Of a stretch of DNA of 12,519 nucleotides, positions 1 to 7,411 are shown piece by piece (position 1 is the stretch's first letter; every line of letters begins with the position of its first letter). The DNA is from Deltaproteobacteria bacterium (GTDB lineage: Bacteria; Desulfobacterota; Binatia; UBA9968): contig JAHKKJ010000044.1 in the NCBI GenBank assembly GCA_020027655.1, forward strand, positions 1 to 12,519. Direction: 5' to 3'. The notes under the pieces are model-generated. The model was not told the DNA's origin and searched no databases. It was given only the letters and a program-made list of their open reading frames with translations. Position numbers and translations under genes: made by a program.

Positions 1-49
1 ATAGCAACGCGGCAATAGCCCCGATCACGTCATTGGCTGAACCCTTCAT
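1..49 (-). CDS. 5' end of an unknown gene, cut by the window edge
   Basis: Only 16 codons are visible, beginning MKGSANDVIG and open to the edge. The start is well supported: a full AAGGAGG Shine-Dalgarno lies 7 bases upstream of the ATG, and a sigma70-like promoter sits further up on the same strand. The visible residues are small and hydrophobic (GAIAALL), which could begin a membrane segment or an amphipathic helix, but this is too little to name a family. It diverges from the thioesterase gene. Confidence 0.6.
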   Translation of the reverse strand, partial: MKGSANDVIGAIAALL

Positions 50-56
50 TCCTTGT

Positions 57-63
57 CCTCCTT
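57..63 (-). promoter_or_regulatory. Strong ribosome binding site of the left-edge gene
   Basis: On the minus strand the bases read AAGGAGG followed by 7 bases and ATG at 49. It is the best Shine-Dalgarno match I found in the window, and it decides the start of the truncated gene. Confidence 0.7.
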
Positions 64-133
64 CTTTTCTTGGGGAAATAAGCGTTTGATTTGTGCTGGT
101 TAAGTCACGAAATCGTTACGTAAATGGAAAAAT

Positions 134-162
134 CTTAAACATAGATCGCTTTACCTTGTCAA
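134..162 (-). promoter_or_regulatory. Sigma70-like promoter for the left-edge gene
   Basis: On the minus strand a perfect TTGACA (162-157) is followed by a 17-base spacer and TTTAAG (139-134), a 4 of 6 match to the -10 consensus. Transcription would begin near 127, giving a leader of about 78 bases before the ATG at 49. The 173 bases between the two divergent genes (50-222) contain no other convincing coding signal. A plus-strand promoter for the thioesterase must lie here too; TTGTCA at 156-161 is a possible -35, but no good -10 follows it. Confidence 0.45.
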
Positions 163-209
163 GGCGGAGCGGCTTCCCATATGGATTGAGTAAGTGGCAA
201 AAAAGAACT

Positions 210-214
210 AGGAG
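210..214 (+). promoter_or_regulatory. Ribosome binding site that sets the ybgC start
   Basis: AGGAG ends 8 bases before ATG 223. The alternative TTG at 217 would leave only 2 bases, too close for initiation, so the ATG is preferred. Confidence 0.65.
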
Positions 215-222
215 TATTGTGG

Positions 223-666
223 ATGGCGCAACTCGGCGCAAGCCTGAAGATCTTCACATCCCATCGTGTCATCTACGGAGACACCGACCGGATGGGCGTC
301 GTCTATTACGCAAATTATCTTAGGTGGTTTGAAAAGGGGAGGTCAGAATTTCTGCGCCAAATCGGTCTTCCTTATAAGACAATCGAGGCGCAAGGATTTC
401 ATTTTCCCGTAACCGAAGTTTCCTGTCGCTACTTCAAATCAGCTCACTACGACGACCTGATTACGATTGCCACTCAACTGACGTCTGTCGGCCACGCCTC
501 GCTTAGGTTCGACTATATAATCTCACGGGAAGGCGACACCTCTTCCTTGGCGTCGGGATCGACGAAGCACGCCTGCGTCGATGTCAATGGCCGAATCAAG
601 CGTATCCCCGGCGACTTGACACAACGATTGGCCAAAGTCTTGATCACTCCAACCCAATCGACCTAA
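223..666 (+). CDS. ybgC: YbgC-type acyl-CoA thioesterase (4HBT hotdog fold)
   Basis: A protein of 147 residues, the usual size for single-hotdog 4-hydroxybenzoyl-CoA thioesterase family members, which hydrolyse acyl-CoA thioesters in the cytoplasm. The signature is near the N terminus: YGDTDRMGVVYYANYL starting at residue 18, with Asp22 (second Asp of DTD) as the expected catalytic residue, followed by RWFEKGRSEFLR. A conserved V.CRY stretch follows near residue 67. The open frame extends to a TTG at 217, but ATG 223 has the better-spaced ribosome binding site. In many Gram-negatives ybgC heads the tol-pal operon; here no tol or pal gene is adjacent, so the symbol marks the family rather than a Tol-Pal role. 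It stands alone on the plus strand and converges on queG across 37 bases in which I see no clear terminator. The substrate cannot be read from sequence. Confidence 0.88.
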   Translation: MAQLGASLKIFTSHRVIYGDTDRMGVVYYANYLRWFEKGRSEFLRQIGLPYKTIEAQGFHFPVTEVSCRYFKSAHYDDLITIATQLTSVGHASLRFDYIISREGDTSSLASGSTKHACVDVNGRIKRIPGDLTQRLAKVLITPTQST

Positions 667-703
667 CGATAGCCAAGGCCAAGCATCACTGACCGAACGA
701 TTG

Positions 704-1888
704 TTATTGTAGGTTTGAAGCTGTGCTATCGGTCTTTGTAGAATGGGTGTTTTCTGCTGCCGTGATCGCATCTTCGATTTCCATCCTGACCGTGGGATCG
801 CTCTCGATGCGCAACCTTTTTCCTAGTGCGCTGATTGCCTTGGGTGACCCGATCTGACCCAGGGCCCAAGCCACATGGCCCCGCACCAGAGTTTCTTCAT
901 CATCTAACGCCCGGATCAATGCAGGCAGCGCCTCATGACTCTTAGCATTGCCGAGAGCCACTGCAACGTTGCGCAATAATCCTTTTCGCTTGGCACGCAG
1001 GATCGGGCTGCCCCGAAACCTGTGCCGAAACTCCTTCTCGTCCAGTGACAGCAAGGGAATCAGATCCGGTGCATAAAGCCCCGCTCTTGGAGCATAGGCC
1101 TTTTCCATGGTCGGGCGAGCCTTCACATTATAGGGGCAGATCTCCTGACAGATGTCACAGCCGAAAATATGACTCCCCACCAGGGGACGAAGATGGCGAG
1201 GAATAAAGCCTTTGAGCTCAATCGTGAGATAGGAAATGCAGCGCCGCGCGTCCAAAACGTAGGGTCCCACGAAAGCTCCCGTGGGGCAGGCTTTCAGACA
1301 AAGCTCGCACTTTCCACAGCGGTCGCGGATCGGCCGATCGTAGGCGAGTGGTATGCTGAGAAAAAGTTCTCCCAAAAAAAACCACGAGCCGTTTTGGGGA
1401 GAAATGAGATGGGTGTTTTTGCCGATCCAGCCGATCCCCGCGATACCGGCAAACTCCCGCTCCAGTACCGGACCTGAATCCACAAAGGCCTTGCCTTCCA
1501 CGGGACCGTTACAGATCCGTCGAATGCTGTCGAGGAGAGACTCCAACCTGTCCTTGATTAGATGGTGGTAATCATCGCCCCACGCGTAACGGGAAATCCA
1601 GCCTTTCGGCTGCTGCGATGCTGCCGGACGAGAAAACGGCGTATAATAGTTCATTCCGACCGATACGAGGGACGCTGCCCAGGGAACGAGCCGATGGGGA
1701 TTGCGGCGTAGCTCCTCGGTCCGTTTCATATATTCCAGCTGTCCCGAGAAGCCCTGCCGCAGCCACTCTGCGAAAGACTCCTCATGGGGCGGAAGTTTTA
1801 CCGGAGAGATTCCGACCAGTTCGAAACCTAGGCGCTGTGCTTCTTCTTTGATCCGAAGCGAGAGCGCGTTTTCATTCTGGGCAATCAC
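704..1888 (-). CDS. queG: Epoxyqueuosine reductase QueG with C-terminal HEAT-like repeats
   Basis: QueG carries out the last step of queuosine synthesis, reducing epoxyqueuosine to queuosine at the wobble base of GUN-anticodon tRNAs, using cobalamin and two 4Fe-4S clusters. The 394-residue protein shows the family layout. The N-terminal cobalamin-binding region includes FVDSGPVLER with Asp137, the expected catalytic acid. A ferredoxin-like segment follows with Cys191, Cys194, Cys197 and Cys201, then Cys217, then Cys244, Cys247 and Cys251. Residues about 305-375 resemble HEAT/PBS-lyase repeats (ALPALIRALDDEE, VRGHVAWALGQIG), known in longer QueG proteins. The start is GTG; GGGAGG lies only 3 bases upstream, a short spacing, so the exact start is less certain than the identity. 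It is the last gene of the minus-strand series, 78 bases after the DUF2203 gene. No other queuosine gene is visible. Confidence 0.95.
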   Translation of the reverse strand: MIAQNENALSLRIKEEAQRLGFELVGISPVKLPPHEESFAEWLRQGFSGQLEYMKRTEELRRNPHRLVPWAASLVSVGMNYYTPFSRPAASQQPKGWISRYAWGDDYHHLIKDRLESLLDSIRRICNGPVEGKAFVDSGPVLEREFAGIAGIGWIGKNTHLISPQNGSWFFLGELFLSIPLAYDRPIRDRCGKCELCLKACPTGAFVGPYVLDARRCISYLTIELKGFIPRHLRPLVGSHIFGCDICQEICPYNVKARPTMEKAYAPRAGLYAPDLIPLLSLDEKEFRHRFRGSPILRAKRKGLLRNVAVALGNAKSHEALPALIRALDDEETLVRGHVAWALGQIGSPKAISALGKRLRIESDPTVRMEIEDAITAAENTHSTKTDSTASNLQ

Positions 1889-1966
1889 AAGCCTCCCGGC
1901 CGACCAATCCGTTGAATCGCAAGGAGCAAGAGTAAAGGTGAACGGAACGGAAAATTGACGTACCGA

Positions 1967-2416
1967 TTAATGGTAAGAAGTTTTTTTGTCAGGGCCGGTT
2001 TTCTCGACATCGAGCAAGGGTCGGCGTCCGGCAAAACCGTCTTCGATCCGGTGCCAATAGCTGACAGTCGGTTCACCCTGTTGCCAGCACAGAAAGACCA
2101 CTTCTACTCCCAGCAGGCACGGAAAATCGATCAAACCTTGTTCCGCTCCCTTGCAGATGCAACCGTAACTCTGGATCTGTTCCACCCCATCTTTGACTTC
2201 CGACACGAGCCGAGCAATTTCACTATTCTCCTGCAATCGGTCCATGAAATCCGTGGCCTCTGGATCGAGTTGCTCATCGCGAATGACTATTTTGCTTTTG
2301 TTTTTCAGTCGCTGAATATTTTCTTGGATCCGTTCCATCAACACGCGCACAGCGGGCAGCAACGCATTGGCTTCATCCACCGTAAAAAGTCGAGGGAAAG
2401 AGCCAGAGGAGACCAT
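1967..2416 (-). CDS. DUF2203 family protein, function unknown
   Basis: A small soluble protein of 149 residues matching the DUF2203 pattern. It starts with FTVDEANALLPAVR (residues 11-24), continues with a charged, probably coiled helical region, and ends with the family's conserved block: YGCICKG, GLIDFPCLLG, FLCWQQGE, YWHRIEDGFAGR. The conserved Cys, Asp, Trp and His residues in that block could form a metal or ligand site, but no activity is established that I know of. The ATG at 2416 is the only reasonable start because an in-frame stop lies 12 bases upstream; its Shine-Dalgarno is weak. It lies 66 bases after the LpxC fusion and before queG on the same strand, so co-transcription is likely. 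I found no terminator in the 66-base gap. Confidence 0.85.
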   Translation of the reverse strand: MVSSGSFPRLFTVDEANALLPAVRVLMERIQENIQRLKNKSKIVIRDEQLDPEATDFMDRLQENSEIARLVSEVKDGVEQIQSYGCICKGAEQGLIDFPCLLGVEVVFLCWQQGEPTVSYWHRIEDGFAGRRPLLDVEKTGPDKKTSYH

Positions 2417-2482
2417 ACCTATTTTTGTTTAGCAGCGTCGTTATGTCGCGCGGGCGCGGAAGCACAGAGGTGCCGATCACTG

Positions 2483-3787
2483 CTAAAGACCCATCCCGCT
2501 CCTCAATTCTCGCAACAGAGCAATATTGTCGGAGTGGCCCGTCATATGAGCGATAATTGCGCCTCGAATCGGCTTGCCGAGCAAGTAAAAGTCACCCATA
2601 ATGTCGAGGATTTTGTGGCGCGCCAACTCGTTGGGGAAGCGCAGATCCGTATTAACGATTTTCTCGTCATCGATGAGGATGCAGTTGTTGAGCTTGCCGC
2701 CGTTTACCAAGCCCGCTTGTTGTAGCTCCTCGATGTCCCTGAGAAAGCCGAAGGTTCTCGCCGGCGCGATTTCTTCCCTAAAGCAGGTGGGACCGTTGTG
2801 GGTGTAGGTATGCTCTTGGATGCCCACGGGCTTCGGATAATTCAAGACATAGTGCACCGATAAAATATCCGCCGGCTCGATGCTGATCGACTCACCCCCT
2901 TGGCTCCCGATTCGATAGGGTCGATCAACCACGATTTCGGACCATTCCTCGCTTTCTTCCTGAACGCCAACTTCGTCAATGAGATTACAGAACTCTACGG
3001 CGGAACCGTCCAGAATGGGAATCTCCCCTTGAACCTTGACGAGCAGATTTGTAATGCCGTAACTATGCAGCACGGCCAATAAATGTTCCACCGTCCCCAC
3101 GGCAAACCCTTTGGCGCGGAGCGACGTCGCATATCCTGTCGATCCGACATGGTCCAGGTGGGCGGGCACCTGCACATCACCGGAAATCCCGGTGAATAGA
3201 ATCCCGCTATGAGGCGGCAGCGGGTGGAGGATAAGACCGGTCTTCATTCCGGAGTGAAGTCCTTGTCCTGATGTCACAATACTTTTCTTCAGTGTGCGTT
3301 GCTTGATGGACGGACTAGAGCTTCCCTGTCTTGGCGCCGTCGGAGAGCGCTTCCCTTTTTTCGATTTTCTGCCTTCGTTACCATTGATTTCTTTGGGGCG
3401 GCGCGGCGAATAATCACCCAAGGCCCGCTGCACCGTTAGCAGCAACGCATCTAAAGAGAGCGGCTTCTCGATAAAATCGAACGCTCCGAATTTGGTCGCC
3501 GTCACTGCAGTATGAATATTCCCATGCCCCGAAAACATCACCACGTTGATCGCCGGTTCCTTGCTCTTGATCTGCTTAAGCAGATCGATGCCGTCAATCT
3601 GCGGCATCCAAATATCCAGAAGCACGAGTCCAGGCTTTTCCTGTTCAATCAATTCGAGCACATGAGTGCCGTCGGCGGTATCTACAACGCGATAGCCCTC
3701 GTCGGCCAAGACTTCTCGGACCGACTCACGAACTTTGTCCTCGTCGTCGACGATCATGATGACCTTCTGTCCCAACCGTTCTTTCAT
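2483..3787 (-). CDS. lpxC: NtrX-like receiver domain fused to LpxC deacetylase
   Basis: LpxC removes the N-acetyl group from UDP-3-O-acyl-GlcNAc, the committed step of lipid A synthesis. This 434-residue protein has two complete parts in one frame. Residues 8-124 are a CheY-like receiver: acidic pair Asp14/Asp15, phospho-acceptor Asp58 in LLDIWMP, switch Ser86 in FSGHG, Lys108 in IEKPL; wording is closest to NtrX. Residues 125-163 are a basic Ser/Pro/Lys-rich linker. Residues 164-434 are LpxC, opening TLKKSIVTSGQGLHSG, with TVEHLLA (Glu234, His235), RHKILDIMGD (His391, Lys392, Asp395) and TGHSDN (His418), matching E. coli Glu78, His79, His238, Lys239, Asp242 and His265. All catalytic and zinc residues are kept. 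The tail after His418 is 16 residues, shorter than in E. coli, where a C-terminal degron is used by FtsH. The gene directly follows a sensor kinase. Confidence 0.93.
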   Translation of the reverse strand: MKERLGQKVIMIVDDEDKVRESVREVLADEGYRVVDTADGTHVLELIEQEKPGLVLLDIWMPQIDGIDLLKQIKSKEPAINVVMFSGHGNIHTAVTATKFGAFDFIEKPLSLDALLLTVQRALGDYSPRRPKEINGNEGRKSKKGKRSPTAPRQGSSSPSIKQRTLKKSIVTSGQGLHSGMKTGLILHPLPPHSGILFTGISGDVQVPAHLDHVGSTGYATSLRAKGFAVGTVEHLLAVLHSYGITNLLVKVQGEIPILDGSAVEFCNLIDEVGVQEESEEWSEIVVDRPYRIGSQGGESISIEPADILSVHYVLNYPKPVGIQEHTYTHNGPTCFREEIAPARTFGFLRDIEELQQAGLVNGGKLNNCILIDDEKIVNTDLRFPNELARHKILDIMGDFYLLGKPIRGAIIAHMTGHSDNIALLRELRSGMGL

Positions 3788-3792
3788 CGCGT

Positions 3793-3797
3793 CTCCT
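3793..3797 (-). promoter_or_regulatory. Ribosome binding site overlapping the kinase stop codon
   Basis: On the minus strand TAGGAG merges the kinase stop (TAG) with the AGGAG Shine-Dalgarno of the receiver-LpxC gene, 5 bases before its ATG at 3787. This arrangement favours translational coupling of the two genes. Confidence 0.7.
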
Positions 3798-6027
3798 AGG
3801 AATGCATCGCCCTCTTCTCATTCTGGATAAGATCGCTCTCCGTTTGCACCGGAAACTCGATCGTAAACTTCGTACCCCGGGGTTCATTGGGTCGCACCCG
3901 GATGTAGCCCCGGTGATCTTCGATAATCTGGCTCACGATGGTGAGCCCCAATCCCGTTCCATTCTTCTTGGTGGAAAAATAGGGCTCGAAAATTCTGCCT
4001 CTTACTTCCGGCGCCACACCGCAGCCGTTATCCGCGACCTCCAAATAGACGACTCCTCGAGAGGGGTCATGACTGGTGGCCATTCTGATTTCGCCATTTT
4101 CTCCTACAGCGGCCACCGCGTTGTCCAATAAATTGATAATAACCCGTTTGATCTGTTCTCGGTCCAATTCGAGCGGCGGGATCTCTTCGTTGCGAAACTG
4201 GAAATGAATATCGTTGTGTCCTTCTTTGAAGAGAAACAGAGCCTCCTGAACGATCCCATTCAGGTCGTTCCTGGTGAGGTGGGCCGAAGGTAGACGAGCG
4301 AAATGGGAAAATTCATTGACGAGATTCTTCAGCTCGTCCACCTGCTGGATGATGGTCGAGGTACACTTATCCAAAATCGCGCCGTTGCCATCGAGCAATT
4401 TACCATACCGTTTTCGGAGCCGCTCGGCGGACAATTGGATCGGCGTCAGCGGATTCTTGATCTCATGTGCGATACGCCGCGCGACTTCCCGCCATGCCTC
4501 CATTCTCTGCACCTTTTGAATCTGTGTGATGTCCTCGAGAAAGACCATGACGCCCATGGTTGTTCCTTCATCGTCGCGCAAAGTTGCAGCCGTTACCACC
4601 ACGGTGAGTAATTGGTCCGTCAAAGAGATCTTGATTTGGCGCTCCACGCTCTCTCGGCCTTTGACACTTTCCAGGATGTCACGCATGACTTGGAGCTGTC
4701 CAACCTGAAAGACCTCTTGCTGATTTTTTCCGAGCACTGCCGCAGCCTCGACTCCCAACATCTCCTCGGCCGTCTTATTCCAGGTTGTAATGCGTCCCAT
4801 GCGATCCACGGCGATCACGCCCGCCGTAATATTGGCGAGCAGCGTCTCAACAAAGCGCTTTCTTTGCTCTAGTTCTAAATTGCTCTGTTTCAGATCTCGG
4901 GTCATTTGGTTGAACGATTCCACTAAAGTTCCGATCTCATCGTCTCCTCCGGAATCGATTTTATAGTCCCAGTTCCCCTGGGCAACTTCGTGGGTTCCTT
5001 CCGCAAGTTTTTGGATCGGGACCGTAATGCCTTTGGCAAGATAAAACCCGCACCAAGTGGCCGCGAAGATAATCACCAATGTGATGAGGAGCAGGGTCAA
5101 AATATAGCTATTTTTGACCGGTGCCTTGAGAAACATCAGGTGTTTGTACTGTTCGTAGGAACGGGAAATTTGCAAGGCTCTTTTAGTGATGCTTTTGGGC
5201 ACATAATAGTCGACCACCACGACTCCGAGCACGCGCTTATCCGTGCTGTAGATGGGAACCCCGCCACGGATAATGTCCCCTTCTCCAAACGCTTGCGTTC
5301 GCGTCACCTCCAGACCCCGGAGCGCCCGGTTGAGAAACTCATTTTCAGGTTTGATCGTGACCCCCGTCGGCACCTGTTCATTGAAGGCGACGACGAGTGA
5401 TCGATGGTCAGGCGAAAACAATTCAACGGTTCCGAGGTTATACTCCCGCTGTTTGTTTTGGATGAACTCCTTGAGCTCGCCCAGTCGATTTGTCTCAAAG
5501 AACCCCTCTCGAGTCATGCGTTGACTCAACTGCCGCGCATAGAACAACGCGTTATTAGCCGAATTCTGATAATAAGTCTGGCCGATCTCCAAGGAGCCCT
5601 GCAACGCGTTCTCCACCTGAAGATCAAACCATCGTTCAAAAGAACGCGTCACGAACCCACCCGCAATAACGAACAGCAACAACGTCGGCACTAGGGATAG
5701 CGCAACAAACGCCAATACCAACCGCACCCGGAGCCGGGAACCAAGAATCCTTCTCTTGCGCTCGAAGACAAGTTTCACCAAGTTGCGGACAACGAGAAAA
5801 ACCAGCAACGCCAGGAGGATGACGTTCACATTGATCAAGAGAAAGAACGCGATATTGTTGCCCAAGGAGTATTCCGGCGCCGTCTCAGGCAATTGAACTT
5901 CAAAAAACGCAAACGCCAATACCATCAAGGTGGTGACCAGGATCACCAAGCCCTCGCGCTTGCGACGCTTGGCTTCTTCCAACTTGAGGCTTGCCTCGAT
6001 CGACTCGGCGGTGCCCGAACTTTCCAT
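3796..6027 (-). CDS. NtrY-like transmembrane sensor histidine kinase
   Basis: A 743-residue inner-membrane kinase with the NtrY layout. Predicted membrane segments lie near residues 27-43, 57-83, 102-125 and 307-330, with an extracytoplasmic sensing region of about 180 residues between the last two. HAMP follows (about 331-385), then a PAS domain (about 390-500). The kinase core has the H box HEIKNPLTP with phospho-acceptor His521, N box INLLDNAVAA (631-640), G1 box DNGCG (666-670), F box EPYFSTK (681-687) and G2 box GTGLGL (690-695). All ATP-binding and transfer motifs are intact. ATG 6027 lacks an obvious Shine-Dalgarno. The next gene begins 8 bases after this stop and encodes a receiver domain fused to LpxC, the obvious phosphotransfer partner by position. 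I avoid the symbol ntrY because the usual partner, NtrX with AAA+ and DNA-binding domains, is missing here and nitrogen control is not implied. Confidence 0.93.
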   Translation of the reverse strand: MESSGTAESIEASLKLEEAKRRKREGLVILVTTLMVLAFAFFEVQLPETAPEYSLGNNIAFFLLINVNVILLALLVFLVVRNLVKLVFERKRRILGSRLRVRLVLAFVALSLVPTLLLFVIAGGFVTRSFERWFDLQVENALQGSLEIGQTYYQNSANNALFYARQLSQRMTREGFFETNRLGELKEFIQNKQREYNLGTVELFSPDHRSLVVAFNEQVPTGVTIKPENEFLNRALRGLEVTRTQAFGEGDIIRGGVPIYSTDKRVLGVVVVDYYVPKSITKRALQISRSYEQYKHLMFLKAPVKNSYILTLLLITLVIIFAATWCGFYLAKGITVPIQKLAEGTHEVAQGNWDYKIDSGGDDEIGTLVESFNQMTRDLKQSNLELEQRKRFVETLLANITAGVIAVDRMGRITTWNKTAEEMLGVEAAAVLGKNQQEVFQVGQLQVMRDILESVKGRESVERQIKISLTDQLLTVVVTAATLRDDEGTTMGVMVFLEDITQIQKVQRMEAWREVARRIAHEIKNPLTPIQLSAERLRKRYGKLLDGNGAILDKCTSTIIQQVDELKNLVNEFSHFARLPSAHLTRNDLNGIVQEALFLFKEGHNDIHFQFRNEEIPPLELDREQIKRVIINLLDNAVAAVGENGEIRMATSHDPSRGVVYLEVADNGCGVAPEVRGRIFEPYFSTKKNGTGLGLTIVSQIIEDHRGYIRVRPNEPRGTKFTIEFPVQTESDLIQNEKRAMHS

Positions 6028-6065
6028 GAGCAGGCTTTCTAAGGGGAGAAAAAGACCGTCAAATT

Positions 6066-6278
6066 TTACCGTCTAAAAAAATAAAGGACAAGCGTTATAA
6101 TAACACTTATAAGGATACCGGTGGTCAACGGGAAATAGACCGTGAATCGCTCTCGCTGGATGGTGATATCGCCCGGCAGATTCCCTAACCAGGGGACTTT
6201 GCCAGCCACCGAAAAGATCAGTCCAAGAACGACCAGGACGATTCCAATATAGATCAGGGTCTTAGCAAACTCGGCCAT
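6066..6278 (-). CDS. DUF2905 small membrane protein
   Basis: A 70-residue protein with two predicted membrane helices (about residues 7-25 and 48-68) joined by a short loop holding the family signature: WLGNLPGDI (30-38), an ERF segment and YFPLTTGILIS. This matches DUF2905, a small conserved protein of unknown function often found next to ruvB. A GAGGAG sequence lies 12 bases upstream of the ATG, a little far for ideal initiation. It sits 54 bases after ruvB and 38 bases before the sensor kinase, all on the same strand, so it probably shares their transcript. No biochemical role can be inferred from sequence. Confidence 0.85.
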   Translation of the reverse strand: MAEFAKTLIYIGIVLVVLGLIFSVAGKVPWLGNLPGDITIQRERFTVYFPLTTGILISVIITLVLYFFRR

Positions 6279-6332
6279 TTGTGTAATTCGCTCCTCGCTT
6301 TTTTGTCAGCGCGGCGTGACCGGAAACCCATT

Positions 6333-7403
6333 TCAAAACAGGCTAGGTTGATTCTTCGAACTGCTCCCTTTTGGCGCCGCCTGGTTGCGCCCGAAATGTT
6401 CGTACGCCAGCTCCGTCGCCACGCGGCCGCGCGGCGTTCGCTTTAGAAACCCGGCTTGAATCAAGAACGGCTCGTACACGTCCTCGATGGTGTCCTTTTC
6501 TTCTCCAATGGCCGCCGCCAGCGTTTCAATCCCAACCGGCCCGCCCGAAAACTTGTCGATCAAGGTAAGAAGGAGCATCGTGTCCATCTTGTCGAGACCG
6601 ATGGGATCAACTTCCAACATCTGGAGAGCTTCTTGGGTAACCGGTTTCGTAATTTTGCCATCCGCTTTGACCTGGGCGAAATCCCGCACCCGGCGAAGGA
6701 GCCGATTCGCGATCCGCGGAGTGCCCCGGGACCGGCGGGCGATCTCGGCAGTGCCGTCGTCTTCCGCGGCGACACCCAAAATGGAGGCGGATCGTTTAAG
6801 GATTTGCGCCAGCGCCTCGGTCGAATAGAAATCGAGCCGAAAAATTTGTCCAAAGCGATCGCGCAGTGGCGAGGTAAGGAGTCCGGACCGGGTCGTTGCT
6901 CCGATCAACGTAAATGGCTTCAATGGCAGCTTCATTGACCGGGCTGCGGGACCTTGACCAATCAGGATATCGATCTGGTAATCTTCCATGGCCGGGTAAA
7001 GAACCTCTTCCACCACGTGATTCAAGCGGTGAATCTCGTCAATAAACAGAATATCGCCTTCCTCGAGATTCGTCAGCAGCGCCGCCAGATCGCCCGGGCG
7101 CTCCACCACCGGTCCCGAGGTAGGCTTGATGTTTACGCCCATCTCCCGCGAGATAATATAGGCGAGCGATGTCTTGCCCAATCCCGGCGGTCCATGGAAC
7201 AAAATATGATCCAAGACATCGTTGCGGCCCCGCGCCGCAGCAATCGCGACTTTAAGATTTTCCTTCACCTGCTCCTGACCGACGTATTCATCGAAGCCCC
7301 GCGGCCGCAGGTTGACGTCATAGTTAGCGTCGTCCTCGACAAGCTTGGGCGCGACAGGTCGCGACTGCATAGAAGTCTCGGTTCTGTCGTTAAGTTTCGG
7401 CAT
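6333..7403 (-). CDS. ruvB: Holliday junction branch-migration ATPase RuvB
   Basis: RuvB is the hexameric AAA+ motor that drives branch migration of Holliday junctions loaded by RuvA, preparing them for RuvC. The 356-residue protein has Walker A GPPGLGKT (71-78), Walker B ILFIDE (118-123), sensor 1 in GATTRSG (168-174), the RDRFG motif (181-185) with the expected arginine finger region, and a C-terminal winged helix containing DKFSGGPVG and RTPRGRVAT. Length is normal. ATG 7403 has no clear Shine-Dalgarno; it lies 8 bases after the ruvA stop, so translation is probably coupled. Met12 is an alternative start, also without a good binding site. The order ruvC-ruvA-ruvB is standard. Confidence 0.97.
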   Translation of the reverse strand: MPKLNDRTETSMQSRPVAPKLVEDDANYDVNLRPRGFDEYVGQEQVKENLKVAIAAARGRNDVLDHILFHGPPGLGKTSLAYIISREMGVNIKPTSGPVVERPGDLAALLTNLEEGDILFIDEIHRLNHVVEEVLYPAMEDYQIDILIGQGPAARSMKLPLKPFTLIGATTRSGLLTSPLRDRFGQIFRLDFYSTEALAQILKRSASILGVAAEDDGTAEIARRSRGTPRIANRLLRRVRDFAQVKADGKITKPVTQEALQMLEVDPIGLDKMDTMLLLTLIDKFSGGPVGIETLAAAIGEEKDTIEDVYEPFLIQAGFLKRTPRGRVATELAYEHFGRNQAAPKGSSSKNQPSLF

Positions 7404-7411
7404 TGCGGGTG

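Noticed and set aside
217..222. TTG start for the thioesterase
   Set aside because: Only 2 bases separate it from the AGGAG site; ATG 223 at 8 bases is much better placed.
655..703. Inverted repeat CAATCG/CGATTG across the ybgC-queG junction as a bidirectional terminator
   Set aside because: Six pairs with a 37-base loop and no T tract on either side is too weak to call.
2462..2473. Small hairpin GCAC-AGAG-GTGC after the LpxC gene as a terminator
   Set aside because: The stem is only 4 pairs and no T run follows in the direction of transcription.
1955..2725. Plus-strand open frame of 256 codons
   Set aside because: It runs antisense across the DUF2203 gene and the end of the LpxC gene, both of which have clear family motifs. 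It has no recognisable domain and no ribosome binding site I could support.
3283..3420. Possible artefactual fusion (missed stop or frameshift) between the receiver and LpxC
   Set aside because: The linker is in one continuous frame, has a composition typical of natural linkers, and no internal start with a clear ribosome binding site was seen ahead of the LpxC part. Resequencing would still be the proper test.
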